A program made the position numbers and the translations under genes. Positions 1 through 9,186 of a stretch of 64,000 nucleotides of DNA are shown piece after piece. The DNA is from Syntrophaceae bacterium UBA6087 (lineage in GTDB: Bacteria; Desulfobacterota; Desulfomonilia; UBA1062). Under the pieces are notes generated by a model. That model ran no database searches. It was given only the letters and a program-made list of their open reading frames with translations, and had not been told where the DNA came from. How positions within the stretch are numbered: position 1 is the first letter of the stretch; each line of letters opens with the position of its first letter. The stretch is taken from positions 186,001 through 250,000 of the forward strand of contig DIXF01000002.1 in NCBI GenBank assembly GCA_002448235.1, read 5' to 3'.

Positions 1-209
1 GTATCGATGTGGTCTTAAAGAGCGTCCATGGATCTTTCGATGAAGTGGTGTCGATCATCGAGCAGTATGGGGGATACATCATAAGTGCGGGCATGTCGAT
101 CAACGGAGACGTGAACGCCCACCATTTCCGGATTTCCGGAGGTGATACGGTCGCTATGGCAGAAGAGCTTTCAAACCTCGGATATCGGGGCGTCAAGGTG
201 GTCCAGTAA
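1..209 (+). CDS. ACT-like C-terminal end of a CBS/ACT-type protein (5' partial)
   Basis: The reading frame is open to the left edge of the window, so only the last 68 or so residues are seen. The segment has alternating strand-helix-strand character with a hydrophobic core (EVVSIIEQYGGYIISAG) and ends in a glycine-containing strand (GYRGVKVVQ), the pattern of a small ligand-binding ACT domain. In AcuB-like proteins such a domain follows a pair of CBS domains. The family is inferred from this tail alone. It converges on the DUF167 gene, and their 3' ends overlap by 17 nt. Confidence 0.5.
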   Translation, partial: IDVVLKSVHGSFDEVVSIIEQYGGYIISAGMSINGDVNAHHFRISGGDTVAMAEELSNLGYRGVKVVQ

Positions 210-489
210 CACCGAGCCGCTCCTTCGCTTCTTCCGGACCGATCCCGCTTAAGAAGAGGACCTTTGTCCTGCCCTTTTCCCCCATACGGATCGTAATCCT
301 GGTCTTTGCCATGTCAAGGCGGGTGGAAAGAAATTTGATGAGGGCTTTGTTCGCCTTACCCTCAATGGCGGGCGCCTTCAGATGGATGACCAACTGATCG
401 TCCCGCGGCGGTTCTATGGAGTCCTTCCTGGCGTTCGGGTGGATCCTGCAGACGAGGACAGTCCCGCTACCGTTTTCCCGGATCCACAT
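193..489 (-). CDS. DUF167/YggU family protein
   Basis: A protein of about 98 residues. Its core (CRIHPNARKDSIE near the N terminus, then LKAPAIEGKANKALIKFLS and the end of the fold) matches the DUF167/YggU family, whose biochemical role is unknown. I chose the ATG at 489 because the family normally starts just before this region; an upstream in-frame start at 546 would add residues without family character. It overlaps the 3' end of the DivIVA-like gene by 23 nt and closes a yggT-divIVA-DUF167 gene order that is common in bacteria, where the trio is usually linked to the cell envelope or division. Confidence 0.8.
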   Translation of the reverse strand: MWIRENGSGTVLVCRIHPNARKDSIEPPRDDQLVIHLKAPAIEGKANKALIKFLSTRLDMAKTRITIRMGEKGRTKVLFLSGIGPEEAKERLGVTGPP

Positions 490-997
490 TTGACATCTCT
501 TTGGTCCAGTTCTGATAAGACTCGATAACCGACTTGATCTCCGCAAAGAGGTTCATCCGTTTGACCTTGATCTCCATGATTTCCTTTTCCAGGGTCGCCT
601 TTGTCTGCTGAGCGTCGTCCAAAAGATCGCGATACCGCTTGCGGGCATCTTCTTCTATCTCGGAGGCTTTCTGTTCCGCCTCTTCAATCTTCTGCTGTGC
701 CTCGGCGATCATGGTCGCTGCGTTGTTCCGGGCTTCGGCAAGCATGACATGGGCTTCCTGCTCTGCGACCCGCTTCTTCTCATCGGAAAACTGCTTGGCG
801 GAAAGGAAAATGTCTTCGAGATCCCGCTGCTTGCTCCGCAACATCTCGATTTCGCTTTTGAGGAGACGATTCTCTTCCATGACCTCTTCTATGTCTTCAG
901 CGATACCCATGAGAAAATTGATGACCTCTTCCTTGTCGAAGCCGGAGAGCTTTACCCGGAAGCGCTGCTCCCGTAACATTTCAGGTGTTAAATGCAT
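467..997 (-). CDS. DivIVA-domain coiled-coil protein
   Basis: A 176-residue protein. Residues 1-30 (LTPEMLREQRFRVKLSGFD, then KEEV) are the DivIVA/GpsB N-terminal membrane-targeting and dimerisation motif. The rest, about 30-165, is a long charged heptad coiled coil (for example AEQEAHVMLAEARNNAATMI). Members bind negatively curved membrane and scaffold pole or septum proteins. The start codon overlaps the stop of the yggT gene in the arrangement TAATG, so the two are probably translationally coupled. In this lineage the partner proteins are not predictable from sequence. Confidence 0.85.
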   Translation of the reverse strand: MHLTPEMLREQRFRVKLSGFDKEEVINFLMGIAEDIEEVMEENRLLKSEIEMLRSKQRDLEDIFLSAKQFSDEKKRVAEQEAHVMLAEARNNAATMIAEAQQKIEEAEQKASEIEEDARKRYRDLLDDAQQTKATLEKEIMEIKVKRMNLFAEIKSVIESYQNWTKEMSNVDPGKR

Positions 998-1593
998 TAT
1001 AGGCCCCCTTTCAATTTTAAATTCAGCCCCATCTGGATGAGGCTATGTGAAACCAGGCTGTTCAGGAGAAGGATGATGACGATTACCAGAGCAGGGGAGA
1101 GATCGATCCCGCCGAACACCAGCGGGAGCCGCCTGCGGAACCAAGAGAATACGGGCTCTGTAACGGAAGAGAGAATGCGCACTATGGGGTTATAGGGATT
1201 GGGGTTCACAAACGAGATGACCGCAGCGATGATAACGATCATGAAGTAGAAATTCAGGAGCATCATGATCGACTGGCCTGTCCCGATGAGGAAATTCGGA
1301 ACGACGTTTCCTCCTTCCATGAGCGAGGGGACAAAGGCGTTGTCGATAAAGGTGATCAGCACAATGGCTATGACGGGCGAGAAATCGATCCCGCTCACGA
1401 TGAGCGGTATATTTCTTCTGAGCCAGAAAAACAGCGGGTCCGTAACCCTGCGGAGAAACCTGACCACCGGATTGAAGGGGTCAGGGTTTACCCATGAGAT
1501 CAATGCGCCGATGACGATGATCCACAGATAAACGTTCAAGCCGATGTGCAGTATTTGTCCAACTACGGTAAGGAGATTGTCCATTCCATCCAT
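997..1593 (-). CDS. YggT family integral membrane protein
   Basis: A 198-residue membrane protein made of two YggT repeats. Each repeat has a hydrophobic helix, a conserved WVNP or FVNP turn followed by NP[VI]VR and an amphipathic SVTEP/RVTDP stretch, then a second helix ending in ID[FL]SP. The repeats lie at roughly 5-95 and 105-190. YggT proteins are small inner-membrane proteins linked to osmotic tolerance and envelope functions, with no known catalysis. A clear ribosome site (GGGAGG) precedes the ATG. This is the first gene of the minus-strand trio. Confidence 0.88.
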   Translation of the reverse strand: MDGMDNLLTVVGQILHIGLNVYLWIIVIGALISWVNPDPFNPVVRFLRRVTDPLFFWLRRNIPLIVSGIDFSPVIAIVLITFIDNAFVPSLMEGGNVVPNFLIGTGQSIMMLLNFYFMIVIIAAVISFVNPNPYNPIVRILSSVTEPVFSWFRRRLPLVFGGIDLSPALVIVIILLLNSLVSHSLIQMGLNLKLKGGL

Positions 1594-1756
1594 GCTTCCC
1601 TCCCGGAATGCTCATAGGGAAAATATCCATTCCTCTATTGCCGTTTTCGCGATGAGAATGCAAGGGTTTTTCGGGAAGAATAATGCCCTCTTCCCGATGT
1701 CCGTTTCACAAGAAACCCCCCTTGCGGTCCCGGATAAGCTCTGATAAATCTAAAGT

Positions 1757-4700
1757 GTGAAGTTGAAGAGGGTTGAAATCAAGGGCTTCAAATCAATTGC
1801 CAAAAAAACGTCCCTGTCCATCGCGGATGGCATCACCTGTATAGCCGGCCCCAATGGATGTGGAAAGAGCAATATTATCGATGCCGTACGATGGGCGCTG
1901 GGCGAGCAGTCGAATAGATCTCTGCGGGCGGGCGCCATGAGCGACGTGATCTTTTCCGGCACTCAGGATACAGGGCCCGGAGCCATGGCCGAGGTGACGC
2001 TCGAATTCGTTCGGGACGGCGGCTATTTCCCCAAGACCCTCGACGGGTTCGAAGAAATCTCCATTACCCGGAAGCTTTTCAATACCGGAGACAGCGTTTA
2101 TTCCTTAAACGGCGTCAAATGCCGTCTCAAGGACATAACCGACCTATTCCTGGACACCGGCCTGGACCGGCACGGATACGCCATCGTCGAGCAGGGTAAG
2201 GTGAAGGACATCATCCAGTCCCGTCCCGAAGACATCCGCTATCTTATCGAAGAAGCCGCCGAGGTGGGCAAATTCCGCATCAAACGCGTCGACGCCATGA
2301 AACGCCTGGAGGCGACGGCGGTCAATCTCGGTCGCATCAGGGATCTCCTGTCAGAGGTATCGAGACAGAAAGACGACTTGAAGTCCCAGGCGAACAAGGC
2401 CCGCAGATACCAGAGCGTGCGGTTGGAGATCAACGAGCTTACCAGGATTCTGTGGGCCTACGAGATCGGGAAGATCACGAACCGGAAGACAAAGCTGGAA
2501 CGTGAGAGCCTTGAGATACAGGGGCGTCTCGACTCTTTCAGGAAGCAGCATGAAGAGTATGCACAGGCACTGAAGGCGTATGGAACCAAGGTTTCGGTTA
2601 TCCGTCAGAAGATCGAGGATGCAAGGAGAGAGGTGAGCGAAGCCAGATCAAGAGAGCTCATTGCATCCAGAGAGATCGAGGGATGCGAGAACAGAAAGCA
2701 GGATATCGCCTCGACGCTCGATATGCTCACAACCCGCATCGAGCAGATGGGCCGCACCAGGGAGGATCTCTCTAAAAAGCAGGAGCAGGGGGAGGAAGAA
2801 CTGCAGAGGCTTCTCAAGGAGATTTCCGAGCTGAAAGAAGAGATGGATTCACGCTCGGGGCACCTTGAAGCCGCCAAGGCCGAGTATCAGAAACTGGAAA
2901 GCGAGTACAACCAGAGGAGGGCAGGGCTTTTCGATGCAATCGGTCATGCCAGGGCCATGGACCAGAGAATAGCTTCACTGAAAACCAGAAGCCAGGAGAT
3001 TGCCTCCAACTCGGGGAAAAGGAACAACGACCTTTCCGAGCTCTCTGAAAAAAGGCAATCTCTGCAGGAGAGATTGGGCTCTCTGGATAAAGAGATCGCG
3101 GGGGGGCGATCGGAAAAAGACGATCTCGATAGCGTTATCCATGCCTTGAATGATCGTATTCAGGGGTTACAGGCAGAGATCGAGGCGTGCTCGTTCGAAG
3201 TGGTCGGCCTCGAAAAGGCCCACGCTCAACTCTTGGCGAAGATATCCATGCTCGAGCGCATCGTTAAGTCGAGCACCATGCCCATTCCTCCCGATCTGTC
3301 CATGCTCAACGGCTCAAAGCGCGTCGCAGATGCCTTGCGGGTCAAGGCGGGGTTTGAGGAGACCGTGGGCAGGTCCCTGGGAAGCATGCTCGATTACCTC
3401 ATCGTTCATGATCATAAAGAGATCCTGGACTATAAGACCATCGAAGACGGGGGTCCCGGATATATTCTCAAAAAGCCCCATCTGGAAAATGGGCGGGTGA
3501 TGAAGCCTCCCACGGGCCGGGGCGTCATTGCCCCCTTAAGCGAACTCATAGAGGCGCATGAAGGGTATGAAGAGGTCATCCACGCCCTGTCCATGGACAT
3601 GGTTGTGGTCGAAGACATCCATTGTGCGGTATGGCTGTGGGATAAAGGCGAAAGGTCGTGCTCGCTCGTCACGAAGGACGGGGCTATCCTTGAACCCACC
3701 GGGGTGGTCAGGACAACTGCAGAGATGGAGAAGTATGCCGAGGGCTTGAAAGCCAAGGCGGAAAAAGAAGAGACAGACAAGCAGAAGCTGTCTCTGGAAC
3801 AGGACATCGCCGGGAAAAGTGAACGGCTTAACGCGCTCAAAGCCGAGCTTCAAAGACTGAAACAGGAAGGCGTTGCGGCTCGGGACAAAGAACGCGAGCT
3901 GAAGGTGCACATCGATGCGTTGATGGAAAAGCGACACCACGAAGCCAGGGAGATGGACCGTCTCTCCGAGCGGGAGCTCTCTTTCCGCCGCGATATCGAG
4001 ATGTGGGACGACATGGGGAAAAGGCTCAGCGAAGACCTTTCCTCCCTTGTCCGGGAAAAAGAGCATCTCGATTCCCAGATCGAGACACTGCAGGAAGAGC
4101 TGCGGGCCCTTGATGCAGGCAGGCTTTCTGCAAAGCAGAGACTCGATCAGGCGCAAGACTCCATCGGCGCTCACGCAACGAGGATGGGTGGGCTCAAGGT
4201 GCTGATTTCTTCGAAAAAGGAAATGCTCCAGGCTGCCGAAGAGCAGACCGAAGCCATTTCTCAGGATATTGCAAAAGACGAGGCAAAGGTGGGGGAGCTC
4301 CGGTCTACTCGGGATATGATTCTCGCTGCACTGGAGGCGGCAAAGGCCGCCCTCTTAAGGGCCGGAGAGGAGACGGCAAAGGCCGGACAGCTTTTAAACG
4401 AGCTCATGCCCGAACACGATGAGATCTCCGATACCCTGAATTCACTGACGCAGAGCAGGGAAGAGTGCAAAGCAAACCTCGATCTGCTCGAAAAGACGAA
4501 AAACGATATCGTGCTTAAACGCAAGGAGCAGGGGATCGCCCTGTCCATGGGCCTGGAGCGCTTCAATTCCCGCTTTGCCAAAGAGCCCCTGCCGACCGTG
4601 CCTGAAGATTTCAATCCCGATGAGGCACGGGACAAGGTGGAGAGGGCAGAGTCCAGGATCGAGAAGATGGGACAGATCAACTTCGCCTCCCTCGATGCCT

Positions 4701-5263
4701 ATGAACACGTTCAGGCGAGATGGGACGATCTTCACCGTCAATACGAGGATGTGGTCCAGGCGAGCACAAGGCTGAAGGAAGTCATTACAGGCATCGAGCA
4801 GCAGAGCCTCAAGGCATTCACGGCTACCTTCGAGCTGATAAAGGGATATTTCCAGGAGCTCTTTGTCACCATGTTCGGGGGAGGGAAAGCGGATCTTGTG
4901 CTCACCGAGGGCAATCCGATGGAAGCCGGGGTAGAGATTCTCGCCTGCCCGCCGTTCAAGAAGCTCAAAAACATGAGCCTGCTCTCGGAAGGGGAAAAGA
5001 CCTTGTGCGCTTTGAGTTTTATCTTTGCCTTGTTCAAGGTGAGGCCGTCGCCTTTCTGTATCCTCGATGAGGTGGATGCACCGCTTGACGACGCCAACGT
5101 GATCCGGTTCAACCGCCTGATCCGCTCGTTCTCAAGCGCATCCCAGTTCATCATGGTCACCCACAACAGGCATACCATGGAAATGGCGGATGTAATCTAC
5201 GGCGTCACCTTTGATGTCCCTGGAGTGAGCAAGGTGGTGTCCATGGTCCTTCAGGATGGTTAA
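1757..5263 (+). CDS. smc: Chromosome partition protein Smc
   Basis: A 1168-residue SMC ATPase, the usual length for bacterial Smc. The Walker A motif GPNGCGKS lies at 31-38, followed by long coiled coil. A globular hinge occupies about 505-645 (starting after STMPIPPDLS), and a second coiled coil follows. The C-terminal head carries the ABC signature LSEGEKTLCALSF near 1075 and Walker B with the D-box FCILDEVDAPLDD near 1100. It compacts and segregates the chromosome with ScpA/ScpB, neither of which is in the window. The start is GTG. No Shine-Dalgarno site is visible, and a weak promoter-like pair (TTGCGG at 1722, GATAAA/TAAATC around 1743-1750) sits 35 nt before it. Confidence 0.96.
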   Translation: MKLKRVEIKGFKSIAKKTSLSIADGITCIAGPNGCGKSNIIDAVRWALGEQSNRSLRAGAMSDVIFSGTQDTGPGAMAEVTLEFVRDGGYFPKTLDGFEEISITRKLFNTGDSVYSLNGVKCRLKDITDLFLDTGLDRHGYAIVEQGKVKDIIQSRPEDIRYLIEEAAEVGKFRIKRVDAMKRLEATAVNLGRIRDLLSEVSRQKDDLKSQANKARRYQSVRLEINELTRILWAYEIGKITNRKTKLERESLEIQGRLDSFRKQHEEYAQALKAYGTKVSVIRQKIEDARREVSEARSRELIASREIEGCENRKQDIASTLDMLTTRIEQMGRTREDLSKKQEQGEEELQRLLKEISELKEEMDSRSGHLEAAKAEYQKLESEYNQRRAGLFDAIGHARAMDQRIASLKTRSQEIASNSGKRNNDLSELSEKRQSLQERLGSLDKEIAGGRSEKDDLDSVIHALNDRIQGLQAEIEACSFEVVGLEKAHAQLLAKISMLERIVKSSTMPIPPDLSMLNGSKRVADALRVKAGFEETVGRSLGSMLDYLIVHDHKEILDYKTIEDGGPGYILKKPHLENGRVMKPPTGRGVIAPLSELIEAHEGYEEVIHALSMDMVVVEDIHCAVWLWDKGERSCSLVTKDGAILEPTGVVRTTAEMEKYAEGLKAKAEKEETDKQKLSLEQDIAGKSERLNALKAELQRLKQEGVAARDKERELKVHIDALMEKRHHEAREMDRLSERELSFRRDIEMWDDMGKRLSEDLSSLVREKEHLDSQIETLQEELRALDAGRLSAKQRLDQAQDSIGAHATRMGGLKVLISSKKEMLQAAEEQTEAISQDIAKDEAKVGELRSTRDMILAALEAAKAALLRAGEETAKAGQLLNELMPEHDEISDTLNSLTQSREECKANLDLLEKTKNDIVLKRKEQGIALSMGLERFNSRFAKEPLPTVPEDFNPDEARDKVERAESRIEKMGQINFASLDAYEHVQARWDDLHRQYEDVVQASTRLKEVITGIEQQSLKAFTATFELIKGYFQELFVTMFGGGKADLVLTEGNPMEAGVEILACPPFKKLKNMSLLSEGEKTLCALSFIFALFKVRPSPFCILDEVDAPLDDANVIRFNRLIRSFSSASQFIMVTHNRHTMEMADVIYGVTFDVPGVSKVVSMVLQDG

Positions 5264-5389
5264 GGGATAAAAAGTTCTCAATTCTGAGAAAACATTTTCC
5301 CGATCAGCTGAAAATGCTTGAAAAATCCTTTTATTTCCCATATGCAAACCTTGCACGTATATTGCAATAGAACGTGTAAGGATAGGAAT

Positions 5390-6370
5390 ATGCCTCGGGT
5401 TATTTCGATAACATCAGGGAAAGGTGGCGTGGGCAAAAGCAACTTCGTGCTCAACGTCGGCATATGCCTTGCCATGATGGATCACCGTGTCCAGATTTTG
5501 GACGCCGACCTGGGGCTTGCCAATATCGATGTGCTCCTGGGCATCAGGGCGAACAAGACCCTGGAGGATGTGGTTTTCGGGCGGATAGAGCCCAAAGATG
5601 TCCTGATAAAAACAGACTACAGGGTGGAGCTGATCCCCGGCTGTTCAGGCGTTCAGGATATGGCCGATCTCAAGCAGGAGCAGATCGAGGCCCTCGTAAG
5701 TAAAGTCATGACCATATCGGATTCTTCAGAATACCTGCTCGTCGATACCGCATCGGGGATCTCGACAGGTGTCATTTCGTTTCTTCTCGCGTCCCCGGAG
5801 GTAATCATCGGCGTCGGACCTGAGCCGACAAGCCTGACCGATGCCTATGCAATGATCAAGGTGCTCTGTAAAAACGATTATCACGGCAGGATATCCATGT
5901 TTTCGAGCATGGTGAAGAACAGCGCATCCGGCCATGCCCTCTACAAAAAAATTTCATCCGCCTCCCAGCGTTTCCTCGATACCCACGTGGAGTACCTGGG
6001 GAGCGTGTATCAGGACGAAAAGCTCTCGAATGCCGTGAGCGATCAGGTCCCTGCGGTCGTCAGATACCCTACGTCCGATATTTCACGCTGCTACAGGGTT
6101 ATTGCCTTAACGCTCCTGGGTCAGGAACCCTCCGAGGTGGATCAGGAAAAGTTCTGGACCCGCCTCATCGCGATGCTCTCAAAGGTTTCGAAGCCAAGAG
6201 TCATGAGGGCCGTTTCGTTCAACGGAGATGGGGACAACGGGGGTATCGAAAACACGATCCATAATATCCTCGATGAACAACGCAAAACCCGGCTGCTGCT
6301 GGAAAGGCTCGTTGCAAAGATCGAGCAGGGAGCACCGCCTGCAAGGCTGAAAACCGGGCCTTTCGTATGA
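5390..6370 (+). CDS. MinD/ParA family ATPase, FlhG-like
   Basis: A P-loop ATPase of about 326 residues. Its deviant Walker A GKGGVGKS is at 10-17, followed by LDADLGLANIDVLLGI and LLVDTASGIS, all typical of MinD and FlhG (FleN/YlxH). FlhG sets flagellar number and placement with FlhF, and flagellar genes (flgL, fliW) occur elsewhere in this window. I start at the ATG at 5390, preceded by AAGGATAGGA; an in-frame ATG at 5318 would add 24 residues with no FlhG DQA activator motif, so the FlhG assignment is provisional. A helical tail after about 270 is extra to MinD. The stop overlaps the ogt start (ATGA). Confidence 0.8.
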   Translation: MPRVISITSGKGGVGKSNFVLNVGICLAMMDHRVQILDADLGLANIDVLLGIRANKTLEDVVFGRIEPKDVLIKTDYRVELIPGCSGVQDMADLKQEQIEALVSKVMTISDSSEYLLVDTASGISTGVISFLLASPEVIIGVGPEPTSLTDAYAMIKVLCKNDYHGRISMFSSMVKNSASGHALYKKISSASQRFLDTHVEYLGSVYQDEKLSNAVSDQVPAVVRYPTSDISRCYRVIALTLLGQEPSEVDQEKFWTRLIAMLSKVSKPRVMRAVSFNGDGDNGGIENTIHNILDEQRKTRLLLERLVAKIEQGAPPARLKTGPFV

Positions 6371-6861
6371 TCGTGCCCTATGATACCCCCTGCGGTAGAC
6401 TCTGGGTTTCAGGCGATCACGATACCATCAGCCGGGTAAGCTGGGAAATTATCGAAGGCATCGCTCATCAGGGTGAACTCGACTGGATCCTTTTTTCACT
6501 GGACAGGTATTTTTCCCGTGAGGTCGAGTTCTTTGAGGGCACGCTTTCCTTCGAGGGAGCGGAGCCTCTGTGGAAAAGGAGGGGAGATCCGGTCCCTCCC
6601 ATAACCCTTGCCCAGCGAGCTCTTCATGCCATCTCCTGCATCCCTTTCGGCCATCCGGCAACTTATGGAGAGATAGCAGGCGCCATCGGGAACCCTAGGC
6701 TCGCCCGGTTCGTCGGGCAGATATGCAAACACAATCCGCTGGCCCTCATCGTACCGTGCCATCGTGTCGTTGCCAGAGGATCGCTCGGCGGTTACAGCCC
6801 CTGCCTGTTCAGGAAGGAAATCCTTCTGAAGCATGAAGGGGTGGATAGCGGAAGCATTTAG
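6367..6861 (+). CDS. ogt: Methylated-DNA--[protein]-cysteine S-methyltransferase
   Basis: A 164-residue suicide DNA-repair protein that takes the alkyl group from O6-alkylguanine. The acceptor cysteine is in PCHRV at 130-134, preceded by the helix-turn-helix region PATYGEIAGAIGNP and the asparagine hinge (CKHNP). The N-terminal domain is short and lacks the Ada metal-binding part, so it is the Ogt type. Its start overlaps the stop of the upstream MinD-like gene, implying co-translation although no functional link is evident. Confidence 0.95.
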   Translation: MIVPYDTPCGRLWVSGDHDTISRVSWEIIEGIAHQGELDWILFSLDRYFSREVEFFEGTLSFEGAEPLWKRRGDPVPPITLAQRALHAISCIPFGHPATYGEIAGAIGNPRLARFVGQICKHNPLALIVPCHRVVARGSLGGYSPCLFRKEILLKHEGVDSGSI

Positions 6862-6911
6862 AAGACTCTCCTTTACTCCCCGCCTGGTTATTATATTATT
6901 TTAAGCCATAT

Positions 6912-6939
6912 TTGACAAAGATCACCCTAAAGGCATACG
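6912..6939 (+). promoter_or_regulatory. Candidate promoter of the DUF364-moaA pair
   Basis: A perfect TTGACA at 6912-6917 is followed after 16 nt by CATACG (6934-6939). The -35 hexamer begins 37 nt before the ATG at 6949, so transcription would start at or within about two bases of the start codon. No Shine-Dalgarno sequence precedes that ATG. The -10 match is only moderate, so the site is a prediction. Confidence 0.5.
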
Positions 6940-6948
6940 ATGGTGTCC

Positions 6949-7695
6949 ATGATCGAAAATCTCATCAAGGCGGTGTCCGAGGAAGATCGCAGCCGGAAGG
7001 TCGTACGCGCCGCCCTCGGGCTGGGCTATACTGCTGTGGAAGTGGACGGCAAGGGTATCGGGCTCAGCGCCAATATCTCGGCCTCGGGACACTCAAGCTG
7101 TACCGTGTTCAAAAAGGCGGGTTCGCTCAAGGGAGCACGTGCGGGAGAAGTTCTCGAACTGGGCTTCGAAGCCGACCTCGTCAGCCGCTCGATCGGCCTT
7201 GCAGCGCTCAATGCCATTAATAATACCGGCACGCAGGGATACGAGGGAAATATCTTTGATAAAATCCAGATCCGTGAAGGGGATAGGGTAGCCATGGTGG
7301 GATTTATCGCCCCGGTTGCGCGGATGCTTCAGGATAGGGGCTGCCAAGTGGATGTCTTCGAACTCCGGGATGTGGAAGCCCGGTGCATCCGGCCCGCTGA
7401 AGAAATGCAGCAGACTCTTACGCAGGCAGAAATCGTTATTCTCACTGCGACAACGCTCATCAACGGGAGCCTTGGAGGCATCATTTCGCAACCTTTTGCC
7501 GCGCGAGAGGTGATTCTCATGGGTCCGTCAACGCCTGTTGCGCCTGCGCAGTTTTCGAAAACGGCCATCACCTTTCTTGCCGGCTGCCGGGTGGTTGACG
7601 AGGAAAAAACGTTTCGAATTGTTATTGAAGGAGGGGGAACGGAAGTACTGTACAGTCAAGGCGCCATGAAAAAGATCATTCAGGAGGTACGGTAG
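6949..7695 (+). CDS. DUF364/DUF4213 family protein (putative heavy-metal chelation)
   Basis: A protein of about 248 residues. The N-terminal part (about 1-80) corresponds to DUF4213 and the C-terminal part (about 90-245) to DUF364, with the Rossmann-like stretches VAMVGFIAPVARMLQDRG and VILTATTLINGSL and a final VILMGPSTPVAP. The family is annotated as putative heavy-metal chelation and often sits near molybdopterin or metal-uptake genes. In-frame starts exist at 6940, 6943 and 6949; I prefer 6949 because of its distance from the promoter. The gene abuts moaA (TAG directly followed by ATG), suggesting a job linked to molybdenum cofactor or metal handling. This is inferred, not shown. Confidence 0.8.
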   Translation: MIENLIKAVSEEDRSRKVVRAALGLGYTAVEVDGKGIGLSANISASGHSSCTVFKKAGSLKGARAGEVLELGFEADLVSRSIGLAALNAINNTGTQGYEGNIFDKIQIREGDRVAMVGFIAPVARMLQDRGCQVDVFELRDVEARCIRPAEEMQQTLTQAEIVILTATTLINGSLGGIISQPFAAREVILMGPSTPVAPAQFSKTAITFLAGCRVVDEEKTFRIVIEGGGTEVLYSQGAMKKIIQEVR

Positions 7696-8697
7696 ATGAA
7701 GCCCCTTATTGATGACCACGGAAGGCATATCAGCTATGTAAGGATATCTGTCACGGACCGGTGCAACTTAAGATGCAAGTACTGCATGCCGGCATCGGGC
7801 GTAGAATGGATTCCCCATGACCGCATCATGCGGTACGAGGAGCTGTTGCGGATAGTGCGTATCTGCTCCTCCCGCGGTGTGGGAAAAGTGCGGATCACCG
7901 GAGGCGAGCCGCTGGTCAGAAAGGGCATTACGGATTTTGTCAGGTGTATCAGCAGCATCGGCGGAATCCATGATCTCTCGCTGACGACAAACGGCGTGCG
8001 GCTGTCTGCAATGGCTCACGGATTACATGACGCAGGCTTGCACCGGCTGAATATCAGCCTCGATACCCTTGACCGGGAAAAATTCATCCGCATAACCGGC
8101 ATCGATGCCTTCGAACGGGTCGTCGCAGGGATAAGGAAGGCCGTCGGTCTGGGGTTTTCGCCGGTCAAGATCAATGTAGTGGCCATCAGGGGCGTCAATG
8201 ACGACGAGATTCCGGCTTTCGCCGAACTGACGTGTAAGTATGATGTGGAAGTCCGCTTTATCGAGCTGATGCCTATGGGGTGCGCGACGCGGTACGGTGA
8301 TCCTGAAATCATCGGATCACCGGAGATCCGATGCATTATCGAAGAGAAGTTCGGCAGCCTTGAAGCCATTGAATACAAAAACGGTCCTGCCCAGGTATTC
8401 AGGATCAACGGCGCCAAGGGCAAGATCGGCCTCATCGGCGCATTGAGCGAACACGCCTTCTGCTCTAGGTGCAACCGCATCAGGATCACGGCAAACGGAC
8501 ATTTACGGCCGTGCCTTTTTGCAGAAAAAGAGCTGGACCTGCTCACGCCCATGAGACAGGGGATTTCCGATGCCGAACTCGAAGCCTTGATCGAAGAGGG
8601 AGTACGGATGAAGAAGCTGAGTCACGGCATCTGTGCAGGGAAACCCTCAGCGTCTCACCAGGGCTGCATGGCAATGATGAATACCCTGGGCGGCTAG
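7696..8697 (+). CDS. moaA: GTP 3',8-cyclase MoaA
   Basis: A 333-residue radical SAM enzyme for the first step of molybdenum cofactor synthesis. The SAM cluster cysteines are C23, C27 and C30 in CNLRCKYC, followed by the GGE motif in RITGGEPL. A second C-terminal cluster is supplied by CSRCNRIR and the PCLF cysteine at about 256-273. The C terminus is degenerate (the family usually ends in a double glycine; here TLGG). It has a strong ribosome site (GGAGGTACG). The last bases overlap the convergent PilZ gene by four. Confidence 0.95.
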   Translation: MKPLIDDHGRHISYVRISVTDRCNLRCKYCMPASGVEWIPHDRIMRYEELLRIVRICSSRGVGKVRITGGEPLVRKGITDFVRCISSIGGIHDLSLTTNGVRLSAMAHGLHDAGLHRLNISLDTLDREKFIRITGIDAFERVVAGIRKAVGLGFSPVKINVVAIRGVNDDEIPAFAELTCKYDVEVRFIELMPMGCATRYGDPEIIGSPEIRCIIEEKFGSLEAIEYKNGPAQVFRINGAKGKIGLIGALSEHAFCSRCNRIRITANGHLRPCLFAEKELDLLTPMRQGISDAELEALIEEGVRMKKLSHGICAGKPSASHQGCMAMMNTLGG

Positions 8698-9050
8698 AGC
8701 GAAGCCTGTTTACGGGCCGAATCCACCATCTTTGCAAAAGAGATCAGATCCTTCCGGAAGAGGACCTTGTTCGTATTGAGGAATGACAGCCCGGACATCT
8801 TTTCAGGGTCCTTTTTCCTCGATGTCCATACAACCTTGCAATACAGGGAGAGGTTGGCCGGTTCCAAAGCGGACTCGATCTCGAGGCGTACCACGGAACC
8901 CACGGGGAAATCGACCCCGCAGACGCAAACGCCCTCTTCCGAGGCATTGACGATAGTAACGGGTTTCTGGGCCTCAAAGAGCTCCACAGACCCGCTCAGG
9001 TTCGGAAGGTCGATTCGTTCATATATGCGTTTTTCTTTCTGGTTGCCCAT
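8694..9050 (-). CDS. PilZ-domain protein (cyclic-di-GMP binding)
   Basis: A 118-residue single-domain protein. The N terminus carries the arginine motif as KRIYERIDLP, and the second motif is NASEEGVCV; together these form the c-di-GMP site of PilZ domains. A beta-barrel core follows (VRLEIESA, then LYCKVVWTSRK). Such small PilZ proteins relay c-di-GMP levels to motility or envelope targets. No Shine-Dalgarno site precedes the ATG; a promoter 37 nt upstream suggests a leaderless message. Confidence 0.85.
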   Translation of the reverse strand: MGNQKEKRIYERIDLPNLSGSVELFEAQKPVTIVNASEEGVCVCGVDFPVGSVVRLEIESALEPANLSLYCKVVWTSRKKDPEKMSGLSFLNTNKVLFRKDLISFAKMVDSARKQASL

Positions 9051-9057
9051 TTATTAT

Positions 9058-9087
9058 CCATTACCTTGAAAACACAGTATATGTCAA
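9058..9087 (-). promoter_or_regulatory. Candidate promoter of the PilZ gene
   Basis: Read on the minus strand, TTGACA (9087-9082) is followed after 18 nt by TAATGG (9063-9058). The -35 hexamer starts 37 nt before the ATG at 9050, so the predicted transcript begins at, or a base before, the start codon. Confidence 0.5.
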
Positions 9088-9186
9088 GGCATGAAAGCGG
9101 GTATCCCCTTGCATTCACCAAAAAGTCATGTGTAGGATGGATATCATGCACGGTATACCGATGAAAAAAGGCTGAACGGGATCGTG

